NCBI RefSeq assembly: GCF_003335505.1
Contig: NZ_QPEX01000046.1
Span: forward strand, 310,001 to 374,000
Source of the DNA: Bremerella cremea
GTDB lineage: Bacteria; Planctomycetota; Planctomycetia; Pirellulales; Pirellulaceae
DNA length: 64,000 nt
Reading direction: 5' to 3'
The notes beneath the pieces are model-generated. The model saw nothing but the letters and a program-made list of their open reading frames with translations. It made no database searches and was not told where the DNA came from. Below, piece by piece: positions 54,489 through 63,331 of this stretch (position 1 is the first letter of the stretch; each line of letters starts with the position of its first letter). A program made the translations under genes and the position numbers.

Positions 54489-55177
54489 AAGCAATCTTAG
54501 CTATTCTGGTGATTCTGCTCGGGCTGGCACTGCTGCTGCAGTTTATGCCGAATTTGGAAATGCCGCGGACCGAAGCTCGGCGGATGGAGTCGCTCCGTCA
54601 GCTCCAGCAAATCAGCCTGGCCCTGGCCGCTTACGAAGCCGATTACGGGACGCTGCCTCCGGCGGTCGTGACCGATGCCGAGGGAAATCCGCTCTACTCG
54701 TGGCGTGTTTTGTTGCTCCCTTATCTGCAACAACAAGATCTGTACGAACAGTTCGATCTTAACAAAGCCTGGGATGCCCCAGAGAACCTTCCGCTGGCGA
54801 GCAACCTTCCGGTGAATTACACCTGCTGGCATCTCGACTCGGAGGAGAATGGAGAAACCGCTTTCGTGGCCCTTGTCTCGGCCAAAGAGCCGCACACGGC
54901 CATGCTTCCCTTGGCCGGGCAATCGCTGGCCAAGATCGCCGCCGCCGATGGCCTGGCAGGCACTGCCCTGGTGGTCGAAGACCGCAGCCGCCCGGTCATC
55001 TGGTCGCAGCCGCAGGATGTTTCGCCAGAGGACTTCCTGGATCGGCTACCGCCAGCCGAGAAGTTCCCTGCGTGGATCGCCCTGGTGACCTGCGATGCGA
55101 ACGCATTTGAAATCGAGAACCCACAACGGGAAGAGGTTGTGCCGCTGATGTACGCCGACGACGGAAAGGTACCCTAA
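54485..55177 (+). CDS. DUF1559-like protein 6 of array (membrane anchored)
   Basis: 230 residues, N-terminal helix ILAILVILLGLALLLQF. Core: LQQISLALAAYEADYGTLPP, YSWRVLLLPYLQQQDLYEQF and KAWDAPENL (Ala instead of Ser). Tail: VTCDANAFEI and VPLMYADDGKVP. Overlaps protein 5 by four bases. Its stop is followed without a gap, in the same frame, by a second tail-like stretch of 43 codons. Confidence 0.83.
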   Translation: MKAILAILVILLGLALLLQFMPNLEMPRTEARRMESLRQLQQISLALAAYEADYGTLPPAVVTDAEGNPLYSWRVLLLPYLQQQDLYEQFDLNKAWDAPENLPLASNLPVNYTCWHLDSEENGETAFVALVSAKEPHTAMLPLAGQSLAKIAAADGLAGTALVVEDRSRPVIWSQPQDVSPEDFLDRLPPAEKFPAWIALVTCDANAFEIENPQREEVVPLMYADDGKVP

Positions 55178-55309
55178 ATCCGTTTGACAGCCGAGAGCCC
55201 GGAAGCGGTTCTGGTACTGTTAGCCGATGGGGCGGTAAAATACCACGTCGAAGCGAGTGAACTTTCGGCCCTGGTATTCTGCGACGATGGTCGCATGAGT
55301 AGCCCGTAA
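55178..55309 (+). pseudogene. Orphan C-terminal tail of a ninth DUF1559-like paralogue
   Basis: 43 codons plus stop, in frame with gene 6 and directly after its stop. The translation contains VLVLLADGAVKYHVEASELS and ALVFCDDGRMSSP, which match the C-terminal ends of neighbours (VLRGDGSVHHL and LIFCDDGRIPKKGP in protein 7). It looks like the remnant of a deleted paralogue, possibly removed by unequal recombination between array members. Confidence 0.7.
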
Positions 55310-55320
55310 GAGATTTTCCT

Positions 55321-56067
55321 ATGAACCAGCCTCCCCCAACTCGGCAACCTCACCAACCGATCAAAGATATGCCTATCATGCTGGGAGTCGCTTTTTTCGC
55401 ATTTTGTGGTCTTGTGTATGCGATGTTACCTGGCACCGGTCAACCTAGGTCGGCTTCATACCGTGTGCAGTCCATAAACAACTTGAAACAGATCGCCTTG
55501 GCACTGCACAACTATCACGACACTTATGGCGAGTTACCCCCTGCCTACGTAACCGATCAACAAGGCCGGCCGCTCTACTCGTGGCGAGTGCTGATCTTAC
55601 CCATGCTGGAACATCAAGCACTGTACGATCAATTCGATTTGGATGCCCCTTGGGACAGCCCGACGAATCTGCCGCTGGTGCTGCAAATGCCCGAGGTTTA
55701 CACCAGTCCTTTCTTTCGCCAAACTCAGCTCGAAGGGAAAACGCCCTATCTGGGCATCGTCGATGCAGTCGATGGAGGCACCATCTTACGGCCAGGCAAA
55801 GGACGCACGCTGCAGGAGGTGCCTGACGGTTTAGGCAACACAGCCATGGCGATCGACGACCCTGGCCGGATGGTGATCTGGACCAAGCCAGACGATATCG
55901 ATCCGCTCGAGTTACTGACGATGGCTCCGTGGGATCAGAATGATCTGCATGGCATTCAGGTACTGCGCGGTGATGGCTCCGTCCACCATTTAAGTGAACA
56001 GGAACGTTCTCAGCTTGTCGATCTCATATTTTGCGACGACGGGCGAATCCCTAAAAAAGGCCCTTAG
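55321..56067 (+). CDS. DUF1559-like protein 7 of array (membrane anchored)
   Basis: 248 residues with a Pro/Gln-rich leader and helix IMLGVAFFAFCGLVYAML. Core: LKQIALALHNYHDTYGELPP, YSWRVLILPMLEHQALYDQF and APWDSPTNL. Central LGNTAMAIDDPGRMVIWTKP; tail GIQVLRGDGSVHHLSEQER. One of the two best matches to classic DUF1559 in the NNLKQIALALHNYHD segment. It begins 11 bases after the orphan tail. Confidence 0.85.
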   Translation: MNQPPPTRQPHQPIKDMPIMLGVAFFAFCGLVYAMLPGTGQPRSASYRVQSINNLKQIALALHNYHDTYGELPPAYVTDQQGRPLYSWRVLILPMLEHQALYDQFDLDAPWDSPTNLPLVLQMPEVYTSPFFRQTQLEGKTPYLGIVDAVDGGTILRPGKGRTLQEVPDGLGNTAMAIDDPGRMVIWTKPDDIDPLELLTMAPWDQNDLHGIQVLRGDGSVHHLSEQERSQLVDLIFCDDGRIPKKGP

Positions 56068-56119
56068 TGGTTATGAATCACTTGGCTGCAGAAACCACCA
56101 CCAACCGACGGCTCTCGCC

Positions 56120-56851
56120 ATGAAGGAACTCTCTTTGATACCAAACCGACTCGGTAATACCAAAGTGATTATCATCGTCGTGACGCTGGTTATGTTCATG
56201 CTGGGCTTAGCTTGTTGTGGAATCTTTAGTGCGGCGGTGATGCTGCCGGCCATTACTCAGGCCAAACGGGCCGCCCAGCAAATGACCTCGGCAAATAACA
56301 TGAAGATGATCGGCCTGGCGCTGCACAACTATCACGACACGTACGGCGCGTTTCCGCCAGCTTATACCGTCGATGCAGCCGGCCAGCCGCTGACTTCGTG
56401 GCGGGTGCTGATCTTGCCGTTCATCAACGAGAATTACCTCTACTCGCAGTACGACCTTTCGCAGCCGTGGGACAGCCCCCAGAATCTTCCCTTGGCCAGC
56501 CAAACCCCTGCCATACTGACCAGCCCGGCGCTGCAAACGCAATACAACCCTGGGATGACCACCTACGTGGCTTTGGCTGCACCAAACACGCTGCTCAACA
56601 CGCAGAAGAGCGTTAGCTTCCCGAACATTACCAACGGCACGTCCAATGTTATCGCCGTGGTGGAAGATGGCAGCAACCCGGTTCCCTGGACAAAGCCTAC
56701 CGACCTTTCACCCCAGCAATTTCTGCTGCTCGATTTCAATGCCACCCCGTCTGGTGAAGTCACCGCTTTATTCTCCGATGGCTCGGTCCGCACCTTCACC
56801 AATGCCGACAAACCGCAACTTCAAGGAATGCTGTCGATTGATGGAAGCTAG
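56120..56851 (+). CDS. DUF1559-like protein 8 of array (membrane anchored)
   Basis: 243 residues from ATG 56120. Helix VIIIVVTLVMFMLGLACCGIF, then AITQAKRAAQQMTSANNMKM, the stretch closest to the post-helix segment of true DUF1559 proteins. Core: LALHNYHDTYGAFPPAYTVD, TSWRVLILPFINENYLYSQY and QPWDSPQNL. Central NITNGTSNVIAVVEDGSNP; tail TALFSDGSVRTFTN. It closes the array; a palindromic element follows. Confidence 0.85.
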   Translation: MKELSLIPNRLGNTKVIIIVVTLVMFMLGLACCGIFSAAVMLPAITQAKRAAQQMTSANNMKMIGLALHNYHDTYGAFPPAYTVDAAGQPLTSWRVLILPFINENYLYSQYDLSQPWDSPQNLPLASQTPAILTSPALQTQYNPGMTTYVALAAPNTLLNTQKSVSFPNITNGTSNVIAVVEDGSNPVPWTKPTDLSPQQFLLLDFNATPSGEVTALFSDGSVRTFTNADKPQLQGMLSIDGS

Positions 56852-56882
56852 TTCGTTGGCAGGCAATTTTATCTCTTCAAAC

Positions 56883-56957
56883 GGGTGCCATGCTTTCGTC
56901 CTCGTAAGCATGCGAAGCCAGGAAGCTCATGCCGACGAAGACCACGGCATGGCACCC
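56883..56957. repeat. Palindromic REP-like element
   Basis: Outer 11-base perfect arms gggtgccatgc (56883-56893) and gcatggcaccc (56947-56957), with inner arms ttcgtc (56895-56900) and gacgaa (56934-56939). No T-run and no ORF of quality. It may be a dispersed palindromic unit; only one copy is seen in this window. Confidence 0.55.
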
Positions 56958-57137
56958 ACCACATCGGCGCGAGAGAGGCATCCGGCAAGAGTGCCTTGGG
57001 CCGGTAAGGCCGCTGCAACCCGCATTACTCTGGTAGCCCGCGCCAGGTTTCGCTGATCCCATCGCCGACCGCTTGCCGAAGAAAGAGAATACGTATTGAT
57101 GCTAGCTTTCGTGTGAACTTCCTGATCGACCGCCGTT

Positions 57138-60100
57138 ATGATGCCTGATCCTTCGTTTCCTTCTATCCGGTTCCGCGGTCAGTTGCGTCCCTCGCAGTTG
57201 CAAGTCCGCGACGTCGCCGAACAGCAGTTGGCTCAGGGGGAACGGCAACTCCATATCGTTGCCCCGCCTGGCTCTGGCAAAACCGTTTTGGGGCTGTACC
57301 TTTGGGCCGAGTTGATCAAGCGGCCGGCACTGGTGCTAAGTCCGAACTCGGCCATTCAATCGCAGTGGGCGGCTAGGACTGATCTGTTCGAATCGAACGT
57401 GCCGGTTTCACAGATAGTCAGCACCGATGCCAACGAGCCGAAGCTACTCACCTCGCTCACTTATCAAGCCGTTACCTTGCCCCGCCGTGGCGACGACGGT
57501 CTCGATCATGCGGCTATGTCGCTGTGGGAAGATCGCTTGATCGAAAAAGGCCAGGCCCAAGATCCCGCCGAAGCCAAGGTCTGGATTCGCGATTTGAAGC
57601 GGCATAATCGTGACTACTACGATCAACGCTTGTCCGCCTATCGCAAGCAAGTCCGGGACGAAGCAGGCTTGGCTGGCCAATCGTTCGAGATGCTGCACCA
57701 ATCGTGCTTACGTACGTGGCAGAAGCTCCGCGAAGCCAATGTTGGGCTGTTGATCTTGGACGAATGCCATCACTTGGTCGGCCACTGGGGACGTGTTCTT
57801 TCCGATGCCATGGCTTCGCTGGACGACGCCATCGTGATCGGGCTAACAGCGACTCCGCCGGATGGCGACGGCAAGGTGCCGGCCGACTTCGAGCGGTACA
57901 CCCAGTTCCTCGGGCCGATCGATCACGACGTGCCGGTGCCTGCGGTGGTGCGTGATGGTTTTCTGGCCCCGTACCAAGACCTGGCCTATTTCGTGCGTCC
58001 ATCCGAGGAAGAACTCCGCTTCGTCGCCCAAGCCGACGATCACTTGAGCGAGATTTTGCAGCTAGTTTGCGACAAGCCATTTGAGGAAACCGCCCAGCCT
58101 GCCAGCGTCCACTCATCGCCAGTTCCCCCGGTTGCTGCCGATGAAGAGGACGAACCGCAAGAGGTTCCCAGCCTCGCCCATGTCGGTGGAACGGAAGCGG
58201 TATACCAGGAAGACGATCCGTTCGCCGATTTAATTCCAGAAACCACGCCACCTGCTTCGCCAGAAGTTGCCCCAGCCGAGCCTGTTAACGTCGAGCCAGC
58301 CGCCGTCGAATCAACCACCACCGACGAAGCTCCTCGCGTGAAAGCTCTGATACCGTGGCTGCTCGAAACGTTGGAAACACGCCGCCACGCAACCAGCACG
58401 TTCAAGACGTGGGCCTCGTTTCATCGCCGCGACCCTGAGTTCGCCGACGCGGCGCGCGTCTTTTTACAGGTTCGTAAAATCAAACTGCCGGCAGAGGTGC
58501 CGCCGGTGGTGATCGAGGTTCCTTTAGAAGAAGTTCCGCCGATCCCAGTCGTTATCCCGGTGCTCGATCGCTACGTCCGCCACGCTTTGCGGCGTTCCCC
58601 CAATGCCGCAGACCGAGCATTGGCCGAGAAGGTCATCTCAGGGCTCCGCATGCTGGGCGTGCAAATCACCGAAACCGGTTGCCAGGCATGTGCTTCGCCG
58701 GTCGGACGTGTGCTGGCCTACAGCAGCGAGAAAGCTCAAGCGTTGGTCCCGATCCTCACAACGGAAATGGCCGCCCTGGGGGACACCATACGCGCGGTGG
58801 TGGTGACCGATTTCGAGAAAACCTCGGCCACGATTTCGGATGTCGAACACTTACTCAGCAGCGAAGCAGGGGGCGCAATCGCGGCGTTTCGCGTGCTGGT
58901 CAGCGATCCGAAGCTCGACGAGCTCGACCCGGTACTGGTCACCGGCAGCAGCGTGTTGGTCGACGACGACTTGGCCCATCGCTTTGAAACCGCCGCCAAG
59001 CAGTGGTTGGCCGAGGCTGGTTTCGAGGCGACACTAACCTTTGAAGAACAAGTCGGTTTTCATGTTGTCAGCGGCAGCGGTCGCGATTGGTGCCCGCGAG
59101 TTTATGTCGAGATGATCACCGAGCTGTTCCAGCGCGGGCTCACCAAGTGCTTGGTCGGCACACGTGGCCTCTTAGGGGAAGGGTGGGATGCGAACAAGAT
59201 TAACGTGCTCGTTGATTTGACGACGGTCACCACCAGCATGACGGTGCGGCAGCTACGTGGTCGCTCGTTCCGGCTCGATCCGGCCGTGCCTGAGAAGCTG
59301 GCCAACAACTGGGACGTGGTTTGCCTCGCTCCCGAATTTAGCAAAGGCTTGGACGACTACGCACGGTTCATCAAGAAGCATCAAAACATCTTCGGCGTAA
59401 CCGACGACGCGCTGATCGAAAAGGGAGTCGGCCACGTTCATCCAGCCTTAACCGACTTGCGGCCAGAACTGCTAGAAGGCTCGGTCCGCGAGCTTAACCG
59501 CAACATGCTCAGCCGGGTTGCCCTGCGGCACGAGATTCGCGACTTGTGGAAGATTGGCACACCTTACCAAGGAGAACCAAGCCACACGCTCGAAATGCGC
59601 GTTCACCAGTCGGAACGCGAAGCAGGCGGCTTCCCTCCGTTCACTGACGAGAAAGAACCGTGGTCCAGCGATTCGTTGGTCCAGGCCGTAGGAGAAGCAA
59701 TCGCCCAGAGCATGGTCGCGCTCAAGCTGCTCAAATCTCCGCCAGAAGTCATCGCTCGGCCACGGGCCGGCGGCTATGTGCGGGTAATGCTGGAAGATGC
59801 CACGGCGGAAGACAGCCGCATGTTTGTTACCGCACTGCACGAAGCCCTCGGTCCGCTCAACCGACCTCGTTACATCATCCCGCGCAAGTTGAAGTTCGTT
59901 CGCACGACTTGGCTTTCTCGCATGTTGCCGCACCTGCTGGGTCAGTATCTCGAAAAGAACGAAGACCGCACCGTGATGGTGCATGCCGTGCCCAACGTCC
60001 TGGCGAAGAACAAAGAATCGGTCGAGGTATACGAACGGTATTGGAATCAATACGTCAGCCCCGGCTTCCCCGTGTTTGCCCTGCGTGGGGAAGGGGAGTC

Positions 60101-60173
60101 GCTGCTGCGAGAAGCGTTGAAAAAAGGAATGAGCCCGACCGGAGACTTCCACGAGAAAGAAATCTTCCGCTAA
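57138..60173 (+). CDS. SF2 DEAD/DEAH-type helicase with acidic linker
   Basis: 1011 residues. RecA-like domain 1: Walker A APPGSGKT (42-49), VLSPNSAIQSQW, Walker B ILDECHHLVGHWG (about 207; DECH box), GLTATPP (about 236). A Pro/Glu/Asp-rich linker covers about 314-405. Domain 2: CLVGTRGLLGEGWDA (about 673) and RQLRGRSFRLDP (about 703), the arginine-finger region. C-terminal 270 residues (SRVALRHEIRDLW onward) have no recognised domain. It resembles type III restriction/SSL2-like translocases, but no nuclease or methylase is beside it. Role in repair or phage defence is possible only by analogy. Confidence 0.85.
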   Translation: MMPDPSFPSIRFRGQLRPSQLQVRDVAEQQLAQGERQLHIVAPPGSGKTVLGLYLWAELIKRPALVLSPNSAIQSQWAARTDLFESNVPVSQIVSTDANEPKLLTSLTYQAVTLPRRGDDGLDHAAMSLWEDRLIEKGQAQDPAEAKVWIRDLKRHNRDYYDQRLSAYRKQVRDEAGLAGQSFEMLHQSCLRTWQKLREANVGLLILDECHHLVGHWGRVLSDAMASLDDAIVIGLTATPPDGDGKVPADFERYTQFLGPIDHDVPVPAVVRDGFLAPYQDLAYFVRPSEEELRFVAQADDHLSEILQLVCDKPFEETAQPASVHSSPVPPVAADEEDEPQEVPSLAHVGGTEAVYQEDDPFADLIPETTPPASPEVAPAEPVNVEPAAVESTTTDEAPRVKALIPWLLETLETRRHATSTFKTWASFHRRDPEFADAARVFLQVRKIKLPAEVPPVVIEVPLEEVPPIPVVIPVLDRYVRHALRRSPNAADRALAEKVISGLRMLGVQITETGCQACASPVGRVLAYSSEKAQALVPILTTEMAALGDTIRAVVVTDFEKTSATISDVEHLLSSEAGGAIAAFRVLVSDPKLDELDPVLVTGSSVLVDDDLAHRFETAAKQWLAEAGFEATLTFEEQVGFHVVSGSGRDWCPRVYVEMITELFQRGLTKCLVGTRGLLGEGWDANKINVLVDLTTVTTSMTVRQLRGRSFRLDPAVPEKLANNWDVVCLAPEFSKGLDDYARFIKKHQNIFGVTDDALIEKGVGHVHPALTDLRPELLEGSVRELNRNMLSRVALRHEIRDLWKIGTPYQGEPSHTLEMRVHQSEREAGGFPPFTDEKEPWSSDSLVQAVGEAIAQSMVALKLLKSPPEVIARPRAGGYVRVMLEDATAEDSRMFVTALHEALGPLNRPRYIIPRKLKFVRTTWLSRMLPHLLGQYLEKNEDRTVMVHAVPNVLAKNKESVEVYERYWNQYVSPGFPVFALRGEGESLLREALKKGMSPTGDFHEKEIFR

Positions 60174-60195
60174 GCAGCGCCGTTACCAGGCGATC

Positions 60196-61125
60196 TTACT
60201 TAAACAAAGCTGCGATGTCGTCCTGGTCGAGAGGGCGATCTTCTAGCTCTTCTTCGGCAGCGGCTTCCAACTCCTCTTCGGTCTCAGCGGTCTCTGGTTC
60301 GTCGTCACTATCTGCCGTGGTCGAGTTAGCGAACATTGCCTCGATATCGTCGAGCGACGCCGCATCCGATTCGGCCTTTGCTTCAGGTGCCGGCTTCGCC
60401 TGGGGGACAGGCTCCTCTTTTCGCTTGGCTGCTGGTTTGCCAGAAAACAACGAAGCGATGTCGTCTTGATCGAGCGGACCGTCCTCCGCCTGTTCAACAG
60501 GCGCCTTCGCCGTTTCTGGTTGCTCGGTGGTCTCGGAAGTTGTGGAATTGGCAAACATCGCTTCGATATCATCTAGCGACGCCACCTCGGGCTTGCTGTC
60601 AGCTTCAGCCACCGGCTCGTCCCGCAGTCCGGCCAGGTAGTCTTCCAACTCGTGTTCGCTCGCCGCTGGTTGCTCTGGCGGCTTCTCTTCGGTCTTTGTT
60701 TCGGCGACCGGTGTTTCCTCTGGGACTGGCTGCGGGGCAGCGGGTTCCGCCTTCACTTCCGGTTTGGCTTCTGGGATGGGTTCTGGTTTCAGCTCGGCCA
60801 CCGGTTCATTGACCGGGGGCGCAGCGGGCACTTCCGGAGCAACTTCAGCCACAGCTTTTTCCACAACCTTCTCAGCCACGACTTCTTGGGGAGCCGGTGA
60901 CGGATCTGGCGCAGGCTTCGGCGGCGCAGCGACCACCTGTTCAGGACTCGCTGCCTGCTCTGAGGTTGCCTCTGCTTCAGCCTCGATCGCTTCAATTCGC
61001 ACCAGACTGTCTCCTCCGGAAGGAAGAAACAGCGCGTACCATGGCCGAGGCCCATAGCCCAACAACACGGCACAAGCAAAACCAGCAACAAGGTTGATCA
61101 CGGCGAAAAGCAGGAAGACAATCAC
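60196..61125 (-). CDS. Membrane-anchored acidic protein with four DDI-x2-(L/M)F repeats
   Basis: 309 residues. N-terminal helix IVFLLFAVINLVAGFACAVLLG, then about 250 residues rich in Ala, Glu, Pro and Lys. Four short repeats: SLDDIEAMFANSTT near 182 and 256, LDQDDIASLFSG near 217, LDQDDIAALFK at the C-terminus. The spacing alternates the two types. The motif recalls the (S)Q(D/E)-(D/E)IDAL(L/F) peptide at the N-terminus of FliM and of some signalling proteins. Starts at GTG 61125. It may tether partners that recognise the motif; no such partner is in the window. Confidence 0.72.
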   Translation of the reverse strand: MIVFLLFAVINLVAGFACAVLLGYGPRPWYALFLPSGGDSLVRIEAIEAEAEATSEQAASPEQVVAAPPKPAPDPSPAPQEVVAEKVVEKAVAEVAPEVPAAPPVNEPVAELKPEPIPEAKPEVKAEPAAPQPVPEETPVAETKTEEKPPEQPAASEHELEDYLAGLRDEPVAEADSKPEVASLDDIEAMFANSTTSETTEQPETAKAPVEQAEDGPLDQDDIASLFSGKPAAKRKEEPVPQAKPAPEAKAESDAASLDDIEAMFANSTTADSDDEPETAETEEELEAAAEEELEDRPLDQDDIAALFK

Positions 61126-61400
61126 AGGCGAATCACCAGGAAAAATGAGAACGCGATAGATAGAGAAGCCCCTTCCCTACGTAAAAAGCATACGTTTCGT
61201 CTGAGTGGGCGTAAGTCGCGTCTGCGGAATGCCGTAGCATGAAGCGAACAGAGATCGGTGCAATCGTTACAGAGCCAACCGAAACACCTTAAATCCCCAT
61301 GAATGAACTGTCTATTAACCCAAGCAAACCCCCTGTCGATGGCTTCACAGAGAAAATCTTTGCGTAATTTGTGCAGAGATTCGCGTAAAGTGCTTGCTCC
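61126..61400. other. Intergenic region
   Basis: 275 bases upstream of the acidic protein and downstream of the thioredoxin-protease gene. No ORF, hairpin or promoter was clear. Confidence 0.4.
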
Positions 61401-62894
61401 TTAGCGGCTTTGTCCTCGCATAATCGGCCCAGGCCGGCCGTTGTTTTGGGAGGCTTGTTGTAGCAGCGCCGGAGAAGGGCCACTCGGCAACGTAAATACT
61501 GCTGGTTGCGCGGTGGGATTATCTTTCGACCGCAACACGACGGTCACTTCTGCCCCACCTTTTTGACCACGCAGATAACGCAACATCTCTTGCTCGACTT
61601 CACTCAAACCTTCCATGCTTTCTACCGCAGCTCTGGCCGAAGCGGCTGATGGCATACTAGCCACCGCTTGAGAACGGCTAGGCGGATCCCAATTGTTGGT
61701 CGGAGCCGACGGGATAGCACGAGAAGGATTGGTTGGGGGCTGGGCAACCGGTTGCATTTGAGCCGGGGGCTGCGTGTGCGAAGCCAGACGCATCGGGCTT
61801 TGATTCTGGAACAAGTGAGCCAATTTTGCTTGCTGCAGCACAGCATGAATCGTAGGTAAAGCGGCGTAGATTCCTTCGTTATCTTTGTCGTCGGCGGCAT
61901 TGCAAACGCCAATCAATTGGCCATCCGCCGCGAACAACCCACCACCACTGCGCCCAACGGTCGGGGCCCCAGCGGCTTGGACGTTGGCGTGCCCCACGTA
62001 CCGGTTCAAACTGTTGATACGCGTAGGATACAAATTCCGTGGCCCTCCGTTATCGCAACCAACGCTAAACGCCGGTTGGCCAACTTCCACCGTGTGATTG
62101 GCCGCACCAATTGGCATTGGTTTAATCGGAGATTGCGTGCGAATGGCCACCAATGCGACATCGCGATCGAGGTCAAAAGCCAGGACTTCCCCCGGAACGG
62201 TCGTTCCCTGCTGGGAATCTTGGTAGGTGATCACTTCCAGTGGACCTTTCCCCTGGGAATCGCGAAACAGGTGCGCACAAGTCAGCACCAACGCTTCGTT
62301 CCCTTGAGAATGCACAACCGTGCCGCTACCGTACGAGTGGCCATCGGGATCGGTCACTTTCAACTTGACGCTGGCCTGCATCGCTTGGGCATGAACATCT
62401 GCCCCACCACGCGCTGACTGAGCAGCCGCAGCCCCAACGGGTTGTCCAAAAACGGCAGGCTGAACCATGCCACCATGCTGAGGCGATTGCCCACGCGCAA
62501 TCCCTGTCGCCGCATTCAGCTGCGGACCAGCTTGGCGAGGCATCGCCTGGTTCGCGATGGGCTGCGGGGCAGGGGTTCGTGGTTTGGCAACTTGGTACAG
62601 GTTGATCAAACGGTCGTAGGAAGTGGCTCCTTCAATCTGACCGACGATTTGGTTTCCCGAGACCATCACAAAGTAAGGCAGCCCGCGTACGCCCATTTGT
62701 TGCGCCATTTGCGGTTGCTGATCTTTGTCGACAACTTGAACCGGGTAACCAGCTTGCTGCAAACGAGCGATGACTGGCTTCATTTGGTGGCAGTAGACAC
62801 ACCAATCGGCGGTGAAGCAGTACAAAACCGAGTCGGCGGCGGCCAATGGGGCCGTGAAGACTAGCAGTAATAAGAGCGAGGTAATCGCCTTCAT
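61401..62894 (-). CDS. Exported thioredoxin-trypsin-like protease fusion
   Basis: 497 residues with a signal peptide (MKAITSLLLLLVFTAPLAAA). Residues 22-120 are thioredoxin-like with ADWCVYCHQMKP (Cys 32, Cys 35) and the cis-Pro in VRGLPYFVMV. After a Gln/Ala linker, about residues 180-380 form a trypsin-like serine protease with His in TCAHLF (about 208), Asp in DLDRDVALVA (about 244) and Ser in GRSGGGLF (about 315). The rest is Gln/Pro-rich. ATG 62894 has AAGGAGGG at 4-5 bases upstream, which overrides the longer frame. Periplasmic or surface protein quality control is likely. Confidence 0.88.
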   Translation of the reverse strand: MKAITSLLLLLVFTAPLAAADSVLYCFTADWCVYCHQMKPVIARLQQAGYPVQVVDKDQQPQMAQQMGVRGLPYFVMVSGNQIVGQIEGATSYDRLINLYQVAKPRTPAPQPIANQAMPRQAGPQLNAATGIARGQSPQHGGMVQPAVFGQPVGAAAAQSARGGADVHAQAMQASVKLKVTDPDGHSYGSGTVVHSQGNEALVLTCAHLFRDSQGKGPLEVITYQDSQQGTTVPGEVLAFDLDRDVALVAIRTQSPIKPMPIGAANHTVEVGQPAFSVGCDNGGPRNLYPTRINSLNRYVGHANVQAAGAPTVGRSGGGLFAADGQLIGVCNAADDKDNEGIYAALPTIHAVLQQAKLAHLFQNQSPMRLASHTQPPAQMQPVAQPPTNPSRAIPSAPTNNWDPPSRSQAVASMPSAASARAAVESMEGLSEVEQEMLRYLRGQKGGAEVTVVLRSKDNPTAQPAVFTLPSGPSPALLQQASQNNGRPGPIMRGQSR

Positions 62895-63331
62895 CGCATC
62901 CCTCCTTGGAGCGAGTATTTGCCGAACCCTGATTTCAGGGCGATGGTTACCGGTTGGGCCAGCGGGGACAGCCCGGCGATCTCCTGCTGTGCCATCCTGG
63001 CCAGCGGGGGTCGGAAATCGCCGGGACAATGTCCTCAAGAGGTACAATTCCAGCAAGGGCAATCGTGATTGATTTCCCGCAATTTCCGCGAGAAGGCCAG
63101 AAAAACCTCAAGTTCACCCCTGCTATCAGCCGACGGCGCGGTGTGCCAGCGTAGCTTTCTCCCCCTTATCCGTCCGGCGGTTCCCTCGGTATGAGGGGGC
63201 AGTTCCGACCTTTTTAAAGAACACGGGATACACTGGAACAGTTTGCCCCTTGGGATACGAATCCCCAATCAGCCGAACGCGGCTGGCATCCTTTCTGAGT
63301 ACATTTAGCCCCCAAGCATCGTTTCTAATAA
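62895..63331. other. Intergenic region between divergent genes
   Basis: About 440 bases between the thioredoxin-protease (minus) and the ECF sigma gene (plus). Short direct repeats of ggccagcgggg occur near 62967 and 62999. No confident promoter. Confidence 0.4.

Noticed and set aside
50329..56851. CRISPR-like or phase-variable repeat interpretation of the array
   Set aside because: Similarity is at protein level between whole genes; no short regular DNA repeats or spacers are present.
56877..57062. 61-codon minus-strand ORF between array and helicase
   Set aside because: It mostly covers the REP-like palindrome and has no coding features.
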